DNA of 36,947 nt from an uncultured Streptococcus sp. (GCA_934229725.1 CAKQDX010000019.1:1-36947); one strand, 5' to 3'; counted from the stretch's first letter, positions 7,038 to 12,883 are shown. Numbers and translations are program-made. The notes: a model not told the origin generated them from the sequence alone.

Positions 7038-7922
7038 ATGCGTATCAAATTCCCCCTACTTATCTTCGCTTGTTGCCTATTACTGATGGCTTGCAGCCAC
7101 AAGCATAAGACTACTCTAAAAAACTATCAAGCTTACTATAGCTTCAATAACGTAACTACTTCATCTCAGGAAAAGCAACTAGCCAAAGACTTAAGAAGCA
7201 AAGGTATTCCCACAAAAAACTGGGATACTCTAGAACCTTATATCAGCCACTACAACCAGGAAAACACAGGCATACAACCAGTTGTTAAAAAATGGACGCA
7301 AAGTAAAATTGGCAAGGATAAGAATCACTTTGTCACCTCCCTAGATGAGAAAATAGTTGAAGATAATAAGTCTCACTTCACCGATGACTTAAACTACCGA
7401 CAAGCATCCTTTCTTCTCCTCCATAGCCTCCTGACTAGCTCAAGCGATCTTACTAAACGAGATCTCCCCCTGCAAAATGAGTACCTGAATTTAAAATCTC
7501 ACCACAAGGAGTTAACTGCCAAGGACCAAGCCCTCTATAGTCTCCTATTTGGGGATAACCCCAACTACCAATCTACAGATGAACTCCTCAAAGCCTGGAA
7601 AAAAGCTGGACTCAAGTTTCCAGAAAAAGTTAAACTCCTATCAGTCTTTCAAAATAGCTCCGATAATGTTAGCAATATCTATACTGCTATAGCTTATGAG
7701 AAAGACGGTAGCGTTTATGTCTTTGAAAAACAAGATCCCACACTTCCTTATCGCTGGAGTCGCTTCAACACCTGGGCAGACATCAAAACACACTGGTTGT
7801 CTAACCGTTTCAAGGTCTTCAAAGATAACCTTGATATCCTCGTTAACGACCAGAAATTCGATGATTTCTTAAAAGACTCTGTCCTCATACCCAAAAACAA
7901 CCAACTAGCTTTTCAAGAGTAA
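7038..7922 (+). CDS. Lipoprotein, DUF4300-like
   Basis: A 294-residue predicted lipoprotein. A short basic N-terminus and a hydrophobic stretch end in the lipobox LMAC, so Cys19 would be lipid-anchored at the outer face of the membrane. The mature part is soluble, Lys/Asp-rich and mostly helical. Motifs such as YYSFNNVTTSSQ and NYRQASFLLLHSLL recall the DUF4300 family of streptococcal lipoproteins; this is recognition only. It has its own promoter and a terminator overlapping its 3' end, so it is a single-gene unit. Function is unknown. Confidence 0.75.
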   Translation: MRIKFPLLIFACCLLLMACSHKHKTTLKNYQAYYSFNNVTTSSQEKQLAKDLRSKGIPTKNWDTLEPYISHYNQENTGIQPVVKKWTQSKIGKDKNHFVTSLDEKIVEDNKSHFTDDLNYRQASFLLLHSLLTSSSDLTKRDLPLQNEYLNLKSHHKELTAKDQALYSLLFGDNPNYQSTDELLKAWKKAGLKFPEKVKLLSVFQNSSDNVSNIYTAIAYEKDGSVYVFEKQDPTLPYRWSRFNTWADIKTHWLSNRFKVFKDNLDILVNDQKFDDFLKDSVLIPKNNQLAFQE

Positions 7923-7945
7923 TTGAAAAGACCAGTTGGTTTTTC
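7899..7945 (+). terminator. Terminator overlapping the lipoprotein stop codon
   Basis: A long imperfect stem (AACCAACT..CTTTTCAA with TTGAAAAG..AGTTGGTT) is followed by TTTTT. The upstream arm is made of the last codons of the gene. Confidence 0.8.
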
Positions 7946-8046
7946 TTTATTTCCATACAGCTAAGAAGGCTTAAAAATTGAATAAAATGAAACTTTTCGA
8001 GCCATAACATCTCGAAATCATGAGGTGATTACCTAAATTCAGCCAT

Positions 8047-8073
8047 AAAAAAATGCTCTCAAGCGAGAGCATT
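8047..8073 (-). terminator. Terminator of the rpsF-ssb-rpsR operon
   Basis: On the minus strand ATGCTCTC-GCTT-GAGAGCAT is a perfect 8-bp stem followed by TTTTTT. Confidence 0.92.
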
Positions 8074-8077
8074 ATGT

Positions 8078-8317
8078 TTAGTCTTCGTTTACGAAAGGCA
8101 TAAGTGCCATAACACGAGCGCGTTTAATCGCTGTTGTTACTTTACGTTGGTTTTTAGCTGAAGTTCCTGTTACACGACGTGGAAGAATTTTACCACGTTC
8201 TGAAACGAAACGGCTAAGAAGCTCAGTATCTTTGTAATCAACATATTCGATTTTGTTAGCTGCGATGTAATCAACTTTTTTACGGCGTTTGAATCCGCCA
8301 CGACGTTGTTGAGCCAT
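8078..8317 (-). CDS. rpsR: 30S ribosomal protein S18
   Basis: A 79-residue protein, the normal S18 length. S18 binds 16S rRNA together with S6 on the 30S platform. The sequence has the basic N-terminus (GGFKRRKK), the conserved YKDTELL region, and the C-terminal KNQRKVTTAIKRARVMALMPF that defines the family. It is the last gene of the rpsF-ssb-rpsR operon, 41 nt after ssb, with AAAGGAG before the ATG and a strong terminator just after the stop. Confidence 0.98.
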   Translation of the reverse strand: MAQQRRGGFKRRKKVDYIAANKIEYVDYKDTELLSRFVSERGKILPRRVTGTSAKNQRKVTTAIKRARVMALMPFVNED

Positions 8318-8358
8318 GTTTATTTCTCCTTTATATATTTAATTCGTTTTGTCCATCC

Positions 8359-8877
8359 TTAGAATGGGAGATCGTCATCTGAAATATCCATCGGATTTGA
8401 GTTTCCAAATGGACTTTCATCACGACCGAAGTTTGGTGTAGATTGTGCAGGTTGTGATCCACCAAATGAACCACCAGCTGAAGCTCCACCACCGAATGAG
8501 TTTGAATTATCAAATCCTCCAGCGTTGTATGAACCACCACTGTGACCTTCACGTGTCGCACGGCTTTCCAACATTTGGAAATTGTCAGCGACTACTTCTG
8601 TTACGTAAACACGTTGACCTTGTTGATTTTCATAGTTACGAGTCTGAATACGACCTGTAATGCCAATCAATGCGCCTTTCTTAGCCCAGTTAGCCAAATT
8701 TTCAGCTTGCTGGCGCCAGATAACACAGTTAATAAAGTCTGTTTCACGTTCACCATTAGCACCCTTGAAGTTACGGTTAACTGCAAGGCTAAAAGTTGCT
8801 ACTGCAACATTACTTGGTGTATAACGAAGTTCCGCATCACGGGTCATGCGACCAACGAGTACGACATTATTAATCAT
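8359..8877 (-). CDS. ssb: Single-stranded DNA-binding protein
   Basis: A 172-residue SSB. Residues 1-105 form the OB fold (starting MINNVVLVGRMTRDAELRYT, with FINCVIWRQQAENLANW). Residues 106-160 are a Gly/Ser/Asn-rich flexible linker, and the acidic tip ends DDDLPF, the docking site for repair and replication partners. SSB coats single-stranded DNA during replication, repair and recombination. Its place between rpsF and rpsR is the classic Gram-positive arrangement, 21 nt after rpsF. A separate ssbB-type competence SSB is not in this window. Confidence 0.98.
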   Translation of the reverse strand: MINNVVLVGRMTRDAELRYTPSNVAVATFSLAVNRNFKGANGERETDFINCVIWRQQAENLANWAKKGALIGITGRIQTRNYENQQGQRVYVTEVVADNFQMLESRATREGHSGGSYNAGGFDNSNSFGGGASAGGSFGGSQPAQSTPNFGRDESPFGNSNPMDISDDDLPF

Positions 8878-8898
8878 AATCTACCTTCATCTACCTTC

Positions 8899-9189
8899 TT
8901 AAGCGTCAAGTTTAACGATCATGTGACGAAGAATGTCACCGTTGATTTTTGAAAGACGGTCAAACTCATTAAGAGCAAAATCGTTATCAGATTCAACGTT
9001 AACAACGTGGTAAAGTCCTTCACGGAAATCTTGGATTTCGTATGCAAGACGACGTTTTTCCCAATCTTTTGATTCAACAACAGTTGCACCGTTGTCAGTC
9101 AAGATAGAATCGAAACGTGCTACCAAAGCGTTTTTAGCTTCTTCTTCAATGTTTGGACGAATGATATAAAGAATTTCGTATTTAGCCAT
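8899..9189 (-). CDS. rpsF: 30S ribosomal protein S6
   Basis: A 96-residue protein starting MAKYEILYIIRPN, the usual S6 start and length. It carries the family motif ..KRRLAYEI and a C-terminal MIVKLDA. S6 forms a heterodimer with S18 on the 30S platform. The ATG at 9189 follows AGAGGAGGAAAATATCA. An upstream in-frame extension of 29 residues was rejected because it lies before this ribosome binding site. First gene of rpsF-ssb-rpsR. Confidence 0.98.
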   Translation of the reverse strand: MAKYEILYIIRPNIEEEAKNALVARFDSILTDNGATVVESKDWEKRRLAYEIQDFREGLYHVVNVESDNDFALNEFDRLSKINGDILRHMIVKLDA

Positions 9190-9205
9190 TGATATTTTCC
9201 TCCTC

Positions 9206-9295
9206 TTTTGGTCTAATGACTCATGGTCTTTCGCCACGAGTAAGTGAGGTGCACTCACAAGATATAATTCTACCAAAGATTAAAGGATAATGCAA
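9206..9295 (-). promoter_or_regulatory. rpsF operon promoter and structured leader
   Basis: On the minus strand TTGCAT (9290-9295) and TAGAAT (9267-9272) are separated by 17 nt. The leader holds a GTGAG..CTCAC hairpin and a CTCGTGG-CGAAAGA-CCATGAG hairpin. S6-S18 complexes are known to bind operon leaders in many bacteria. Whether these hairpins are that element cannot be settled by eye. The rest of 9296-9450 shows no supported gene. Confidence 0.6.
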
Positions 9296-9450
9296 GGAAA
9301 AAAGTAAGTAAGTATGTGTCCTGTTTTGGGAGAAACTAAAATCACCAAGAGAGTAGGAACACAGCCCCTCTACCTTTCTATCGTATGGCACCTCAAATAA
9401 CGTTAAAAACTTCCAACAAGCATCATAAAAAACTGAAATGAGAGCTAACG

Positions 9451-9485
9451 AAAAGCTCATCCTTACACGCTAGAATGAGCTTTTT
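9451..9485. terminator. Bidirectional terminator ending the RYKNGD array
   Basis: A 10-bp stem (AAAAGCTCAT / ATGAGCTTTT) with a 14-nt loop. It follows the last array peptide by about 70 nt on the minus strand. Its T-run is short in that direction (the T's are partly in the stem) and somewhat longer on the plus strand. Confidence 0.65.
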
Positions 9486-9555
9486 AAGAATCTTCTATTG
9501 TCATCAGACTATTCCTTTTAGAATTTTTGTAAAAATATTTTTTCATAAGGAGGTG

Positions 9556-9591
9556 TCACTGTGTGTCACCATTTTTCAATCTAGCAATCAT
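9556..9591 (-). CDS. RYKNGD array peptide 6: MIARLKNGDTQ (divergent)
   Basis: An 11-residue ORF, ATG to TGA, with the best ribosome binding site of the set (GGAGGT, 5 nt before ATG). It is the most divergent member: the core is RLKNGD instead of RYKNGD, and a hydrophobic residue plus a small residue (I-A) precede the Arg as in the other copies. It is the last clear member of the minus-strand array and is followed by the terminator at 9451-9485. The Gly codon is GGT, used by no other copy, which argues for long independent evolution under protein-level constraint. Function unknown. Confidence 0.65.
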   Translation of the reverse strand: MIARLKNGDTQ

Positions 9592-9666
9592 AGATTACCT
9601 CCATTAACTTAAAAAAGAATTGTAACTAAGTCACGATTTTCTATTACATTGGTATCACTCCTTAAG

Positions 9667-9726
9667 CTATTTTGTGCAATAACTTGAAGAGTCTCCATTT
9701 TTATAACGTCCTAGATTCATCATCAT
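9667..9726 (-). CDS. RYKNGD array peptide 5: MMMNLGRYKNGDSSSYCTK
   Basis: A 19-residue ORF starting at the first of three ATGs, behind AGAGGTGATTGCT. The core RYKNGD is intact and preceded by L-G. The extra C-terminal residues SSSYCTK look like read-through. Aligned with copy 3, the DNA after the Asp codon is homologous (ACTTAAG in copy 3, TCTTCAAG here), so the ancestral TAA has become TCA and translation runs on to the next TAG. The tail contains the only Cys in the array. Function unknown. Confidence 0.7.
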   Translation of the reverse strand: MMMNLGRYKNGDSSSYCTK

Positions 9727-9787
9727 AGCAATCACCTCTGATTCTTATCATCTGGGACCCATCTTCCTATTGACCACTCAATGAGAC

Positions 9788-9832
9788 TTATTTATCGCCG
9801 TTCTTATAACGACTCACATCAAACATCAACAT
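9788..9832 (-). CDS. RYKNGD array peptide 4: MLMFDVSRYKNGDK
   Basis: A 14-residue ORF with GAGGTGA 5 nt before its ATG. The core RYKNGD is encoded CGT TAT AAG AAC GGC GAT, so it differs from copy 3 at five of six codons while the peptide is identical. V-S precedes the Arg. An in-frame ATG two codons later would give a 12-residue product, so the exact start is open. Function unknown. Confidence 0.72.
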   Translation of the reverse strand: MLMFDVSRYKNGDK

Positions 9833-9936
9833 AAGCGTCACCTCGGTACTTTGTAACAAGATTTAAGTATTAAATGCTTCCGATAAATTATTCTACTCGC
9901 ATGGATATCACTTCTTAAGCCATCTTAAACAACAAC

Positions 9937-9975
9937 TTAAGTATCTCCATTTTTATATCTACTAACATTTCTCAT
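9937..9975 (-). CDS. RYKNGD array peptide 3: MRNVSRYKNGDT
   Basis: A 12-residue ORF with GTGAGGT about 8 nt before its ATG, ending TAA. V-S precedes RYKNGD. The ~45 nt after the stop is homologous to the DNA after copies 2 and 5, including a second, orphan ribosome-binding-site-like block (GAAGTGATATCC). These units therefore arose by segmental duplication. Function unknown. Confidence 0.72.
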   Translation of the reverse strand: MRNVSRYKNGDT

Positions 9976-10067
9976 GAGCTTTACCTCACTTTTTGACGTT
10001 ATTTTCTTGAATTTAACTTACGATTTCTGGTGGTATCACTCCCTTGTAGCTATTTTATGCGACTCTC

Positions 10068-10100
10068 TTAATCTCCGTTCTTGTAACGCCCTACTGTCAT
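10068..10100 (-). CDS. RYKNGD array peptide 2: MTVGRYKNGD
   Basis: A 10-residue ORF, the shortest and closest to a bare core. AAGGAG lies 9 nt before the ATG and the TAA follows directly after the Asp codon. The core is encoded CGT TAC AAG AAC GGA GAT. V-G precedes the Arg. It shows that nothing beyond RYKNGD is needed at the C-terminus. Function unknown. Confidence 0.75.
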   Translation of the reverse strand: MTVGRYKNGD

Positions 10101-10164
10101 ACTGCTACACTCCTTAGAGACCAATTGTAAAGTTTTTGTTTTGCCTACTGTTTTATTAGAGAGC

Positions 10165-10206
10165 TCAGTCTCCATTTTTATACCTTGAAATATTGATTGT
10201 CACCAT
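10165..10206 (-). CDS. RYKNGD array peptide 1: MVTINISRYKNGD
   Basis: A 13-residue ORF, first after the array promoter. AAGGAGG is 8 nt before its ATG, and TGA follows the Asp codon. The transcript would start about 35-40 nt upstream. I-S precedes RYKNGD. It has no signal peptide, no double-Gly leader and no Cys, and no exporter or modifying enzyme lies nearby, so the peptides probably act in the cytosol as made. Function unknown. Confidence 0.78.
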   Translation of the reverse strand: MVTINISRYKNGD

Positions 10207-10249
10207 GGCTACTACCTCCTTGATGCATCCTTATCTTCTTTACAATTTT

Positions 10250-10278
10250 ATTATAATGTAAACGCTTACTTTTGTCAA
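10250..10278 (-). promoter_or_regulatory. Consensus promoter of the RYKNGD array
   Basis: On the minus strand TTGACA (10273-10278) and TATAAT (10250-10255) match the sigma-A consensus at every base, with the optimal 17-nt spacer. It is the only clear promoter upstream of the six peptide genes and diverges from mutY. Confidence 0.88.
10256..10270 (+). promoter_or_regulatory. Catabolite response element (cre) inside the array promoter
   Basis: ATGTAAACGCTTACT matches the CcpA-binding consensus WTGWAARCGYWWWCW at all 15 positions and lies in the spacer between -35 and -10. Binding there would block RNA polymerase, so the array is expected to be repressed on rapidly used sugars. CcpA control is established for such sites; here it is predicted. 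Confidence 0.75.
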
Positions 10279-10322
10279 TCTTTTTACTCGAAAACGCAAG
10301 ATTTTTTGAAAAAAGATTTCTT

Positions 10323-10331
10323 TGCTACAAT
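10323..10331 (+). promoter_or_regulatory. mutY extended -10, leaderless arrangement
   Basis: TGCTACAAT is an extended -10 whose last base is 6 nt before the ATG at 10338, so transcription should start at or next to the A of the start codon. Confidence 0.6.
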
Positions 10332-10337
10332 AGAGAC

Positions 10338-11489
10338 ATGTTAGATTTAAAAGAATACGGCATCATCATGTGGGATGCTGAGAAGATTGCTTCCTTCCGT
10401 CGCACGCTCCTAGACTGGTACGATCGTGAAAAACGTGATTTACCTTGGCGTTGGACCAAAAATCCTTATTATATCTGGGTCAGTGAAATCATGCTACAAC
10501 AAACCCAGGTACAGACTGTCATTCCTTATTACGAGCGCTTCTTAGACTGGTTTCCATCCGTTAGAGATCTGGCTGAAGCTCCAGAAGAAAAACTCCTCAA
10601 GGCCTGGGAAGGATTAGGTTACTATTCACGTGTCCGAAACATGCAAAAGGCTGCCCAGCAAATCATGGATGACTTTGATGGTCAGTTTCCAGACACCTAT
10701 GACAATATCTCCAAACTCAAAGGCATTGGCCCTTATACTGCCGGTGCTATTTCTAGCATCGCTTTTGACCTGCCCGAGCCTGCTGTGGATGGCAATGTTA
10801 TGCGAGTCATGGCTCGTCTCTTTGAAGTCAACTACGACATCGGAGACCCAAAAAATCGTAAAATTTTCCAAGCAATCATGGAGATTCTAATTGACCCTAA
10901 CCGACCCGGCGACTTTAATCAGGCCCTTATGGACCTCGGAACCGATATCGAATCAGCTAAAAATCCAAGACCAGATGAAAGCCCTATTCGCTTTTTCTGC
11001 GCAGCCTATCTCAACGGAACTTATGACAAGTACCCCATCAAATTACCTAAGAAAAAGCCCAAGCCAATGCAAATTCAGGCTTTTGTTATCAGAAATATGA
11101 AGGGTGAATTTCTGCTCGAAAAAAATATCGAAGGCCGACTACTAGGTGGGTTCTGGTCCTTCCCTATCATGGAAACCGACTTTATTGGCCAACAACTCAG
11201 TCTTTTTGAAGATGATAATTGTGTCCTCGAAACCGTTTCACAAAAAACTATTTTCGAGGAAAATTATGCCCTCAAACCAGACTGGACAGACAATGGTTTT
11301 ACACCTGTAAAACACACCTTCAGCCACCAAAAATGGACCATCGAGATGGTGGAAGGTAGCGTTAATGACGACAAACTCCCTACCGACAAAGAGCTATGCT
11401 GGGTAGCAGCTAAGGACTTCGACCAGTTCCCAATGGCCACACCACAGAAAAAAATGATTAAAACTTATGAAGACAGCAAAAAAGGATAG
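10338..11489 (+). CDS. mutY: A/G-specific adenine glycosylase MutY, apparently lacking the Fe-S cluster
   Basis: A 383-residue MutY from ATG 10338 (MLDLKEYGIIMW). MutY removes adenine mispaired with 8-oxoguanine in base excision repair. Visible: the catalytic Glu in EIMLQQTQV, the helix-hairpin-helix LKGIGPYTAG, the catalytic Asp in AVDGNVMRV, and a C-terminal NUDIX-like domain (from ~245; GGFWSFP) that recognises 8-oxoG. The four cluster cysteines expected after MDLG are absent: the segment reads DIESAKNPRPDESP, with a single Cys in FFCAAY. Cluster-less MutY proteins are known in lactic acid bacteria. A non-ATG start at 10272 was rejected because it lies upstream of the promoter; ATG 10368 (MWDAEK) is an alternative. 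The gene diverges from the RYKNGD array. Confidence 0.93.
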   Translation: MLDLKEYGIIMWDAEKIASFRRTLLDWYDREKRDLPWRWTKNPYYIWVSEIMLQQTQVQTVIPYYERFLDWFPSVRDLAEAPEEKLLKAWEGLGYYSRVRNMQKAAQQIMDDFDGQFPDTYDNISKLKGIGPYTAGAISSIAFDLPEPAVDGNVMRVMARLFEVNYDIGDPKNRKIFQAIMEILIDPNRPGDFNQALMDLGTDIESAKNPRPDESPIRFFCAAYLNGTYDKYPIKLPKKKPKPMQIQAFVIRNMKGEFLLEKNIEGRLLGGFWSFPIMETDFIGQQLSLFEDDNCVLETVSQKTIFEENYALKPDWTDNGFTPVKHTFSHQKWTIEMVEGSVNDDKLPTDKELCWVAAKDFDQFPMATPQKKMIKTYEDSKKG

Positions 11490-11509
11490 CATTGAGTGCT
11501 ACCCTTTTT
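11478..11509. terminator. Terminator between mutY and the 32-residue peptide gene
   Basis: An inverted repeat (AAAAGG-TAGCA / TGCTA-CCTTTT, one mismatch) overlaps the mutY stop and is T-rich on both sides. It probably terminates mutY and the convergent peptide gene. Confidence 0.75.
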
Positions 11510-11540
11510 CTTATGCGTCAAGTTTAGCGTGCTTACGGCC

Positions 11541-11639
11541 TCACAAGGCAAGGTATACTTTTGAACGAACTACTCCCAAAAAGATATAAAACAAGTCCAA
11601 ATAAGTCACATTTTTTGACATCAAAATTGCAATCATCAT
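11541..11639 (-). CDS. 32-residue hydrophobic peptide under a ComR-type box
   Basis: A 32-codon ORF not resembling any family I know. It starts MMIAILMSKNVTYLDL, continues FYIFLGVVRSKVYLAL, and ends TGA. AAAAGGAG stands 6 nt before the ATG, and the ORF is the only one between the box promoter (11692-11737) and the terminator near 11500, so it seems to be the purpose of that transcript. It is hydrophobic with a few Lys/Arg and has no double-Gly leader. The FLG segment and M-x-I start resemble the 15-residue peptide at 1096-1143 behind the same box. Possible roles are a leaderless bacteriocin, a membrane-active peptide or a pheromone precursor. Confidence 0.62.
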   Translation of the reverse strand: MMIAILMSKNVTYLDLFYIFLGVVRSKVYLAL

Positions 11640-11691
11640 ACAATGCTCCTTTTGATTAAGAACTCCTGTCGCTGTTCTCTTTTATGCTTTT

Positions 11692-11737
11692 ATTATAGGT
11701 AAGACGGCTAATAAAAAATAGTGACATAAATGTCACT
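11692..11737 (-). promoter_or_regulatory. ComR-type box promoter, copy 3
   Basis: The same 16-mer GTGACATAAATGTCAC (11722-11737), T-tract TATTTTTT and TATAAT (11692-11697) as at copies 1 and 2; the box-to--10 gap is 24 nt here. In this copy the palindrome extends three more bases on each side (ATA/TAT). It lies 9.5 kb from the other two copies. Confidence 0.75.
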
Positions 11738-11746
11738 ATGGGGAAC

Positions 11747-11778
11747 AAAAAAAGCCGAAACGTGCAAGTTTCAGCTTG
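11747..11778 (-). terminator. Terminator of the DUF6287-type lipoprotein gene
   Basis: On the minus strand a 10-bp stem (AAGCTGAAAC / GTTTCGGCTT, one G-T pair) is followed by TTTTT. It stands directly upstream of box promoter copy 3. Confidence 0.85.
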
Positions 11779-11785
11779 AGAATTA

Positions 11786-12883
11786 TTAATCTACTTTGTA
11801 GAAGAAGTAACTATCGTCAGTGGTACCATAGAGTGACTGCCCACTCCAGATGCGGTCCTTACTTTTATCTGACTGATCATCAGCTTTCTCATTTGGTGAT
11901 GATGTTACAGAACCGGTCAAGGCTACTCCTTTAGGTAAGAAGGCGACCATACCACCTCCAGGACCTACTCCTTTTGGCACAAGTCCTGCTTTAAAAAAGC
12001 CATCAGTAATTTTACCGTATTCAATTGCTACCTTCTCAGTATCACTTACTAATCCATTTTTATCAAAGGTCATTGTATAGCCTTTACCGTTCTTCCAAGT
12101 TCCAGCGATACTTGAAAAATCACCATTCTGAATAGCATTGATGTCCATACCAGTCTCTTTATTTGACTTGCTGTCGCTACTGCTATCTTCTGTCTCATCG
12201 CTACTTGAGTCGTCAAAGTCATACCAATCTTCGGAAGATAAATCCAAAGTCTGTTCGTTACCTAAGCCAACCTTACTGGCACCGTCAGTTGTCTCAGACA
12301 TACTGAAATCAACCGATTGAAGTTGATTAAAGACTCCATCCTTGATTTCATAGGTCTCAGCCTTTGCTTCAGGCTTCATTCTATGAAATAACTGAGAATA
12401 AATAATCCCATTTTTATAAAAATGCAGTGTATTCAAGTAACCGCTCTGAGCAAAGGTTCCAGCACTTATGGCAAATACAGGCTTATCATCATTATCAAGA
12501 TAATAAAGCGCATGAACACTATCAGGAGTCCCAATCAAAAGTTCAGCTGAGCCATCATCGTTGATGTCTACATAGCTATATTGGACTTTTTCACCCACTC
12601 TATGGGCTTCAAAAATCGTATTAGTTGAATAAGCTTCCTCAGTTGAGAGGTTGCTTGGAACAGCTGATGTATCGCCGTTCAGAGCAATAGGGCGATAGAG
12701 ATCCAAGACTGAAGCGTAGAGCTCATCGTAGCTCACTTCCTCCGTTTCGGACGAATCGCCACTCACTTGCTCAGACTTGGAAGCGCTGTCGCCTGAGCCT
12801 GAACCACCCGTATTTGTTGCGTTACAAGCCGTCAGCAAGAATAAACTTGATAAGAGCGCAAATCCTGTTAATTTCTTTTTCAT
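11786..12883 (-). CDS. Lipoprotein with C-terminal DUF6287-like domain
   Basis: A 365-residue predicted lipoprotein: MKKKLTGFALLSSLFLLTAC ends in the lipobox LTAC. A Ser/Gly/Glu-rich linker follows. Residues ~48-210 form a first domain containing an EF-hand-like YVDINDDGSAELLIG. An acidic Ser/Asp spacer (about 222-242) leads to a second domain starting MDINAIQNGDFSSIAGTW, which resembles the short DUF6287 domain of streptococcal surface lipoproteins. The two domains may bind Ca2+ or wall material, but no function is established. The gene is monocistronic, with its own promoter and terminator, and the ATG follows GAAAGGATAGTT. Confidence 0.82.
   Translation of the reverse strand: MKKKLTGFALLSSLFLLTACNATNTGGSGSGDSASKSEQVSGDSSETEEVSYDELYASVLDLYRPIALNGDTSAVPSNLSTEEAYSTNTIFEAHRVGEKVQYSYVDINDDGSAELLIGTPDSVHALYYLDNDDKPVFAISAGTFAQSGYLNTLHFYKNGIIYSQLFHRMKPEAKAETYEIKDGVFNQLQSVDFSMSETTDGASKVGLGNEQTLDLSSEDWYDFDDSSSDETEDSSSDSKSNKETGMDINAIQNGDFSSIAGTWKNGKGYTMTFDKNGLVSDTEKVAIEYGKITDGFFKAGLVPKGVGPGGGMVAFLPKGVALTGSVTSSPNEKADDQSDKSKDRIWSGQSLYGTTDDSYFFYKVD

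Larger units (their letters stand above)
9650..10042 (-). repeat. Degenerate duplicated units between the array peptides
   Basis: Three copies of a block reading GGAGTGATACC(A) on the minus strand occur at 9650-9661, 9903-9914 (GAAGTGATATCC) and 10031-10042, downstream of peptides 5, 3 and 2. Each resembles a ribosome binding site but leads only to a stub: ATG-TAA at 9649, ATG-CGA-GTA-GAA-TAA at 9902, and no ATG near 10031. Flanking DNA (AATAGCTTAAG-like before, AATCGTGA/AATCGTAA after) is also shared. They look like decayed copies of peptide genes. Confidence 0.6.

Noticed and set aside
9221..9460. 79-codon minus-strand ORF downstream of the peptide array terminator
   Set aside because: Its ATG lies inside the terminator hairpin at 9451-9485, it has no ribosome binding site, and it runs through the rpsF promoter. 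The protein has no recognisable features.
9484..9546. 20-codon ORF (MKKYFYKNSKRNSLMTIEDS) directly after array peptide 6, as a possible seventh member
   Set aside because: It has a loose resemblance (YKNS) but no ribosome binding site and no GD; the core is not conserved. It may be translated by re-initiation, but the evidence is too weak to list it.
9551..9570. GTGTCAC direct repeat near the end of array peptide 6 as a fourth ComR-like box
   Set aside because: The halves are direct, not inverted, and there is no T-tract or -10 at the right distance. It is part of the peptide 6 coding region.
9556..10206. The repeated TATAAAAATGGAGA-like DNA of the array as a DNA or RNA motif (direct repeats, CRISPR-like array or sRNA sites)
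   Set aside because: Copies differ at third codon positions while the peptide stays constant; spacing is irregular and each copy follows a ribosome binding site. This fits coding sequence better than a nucleic-acid motif.
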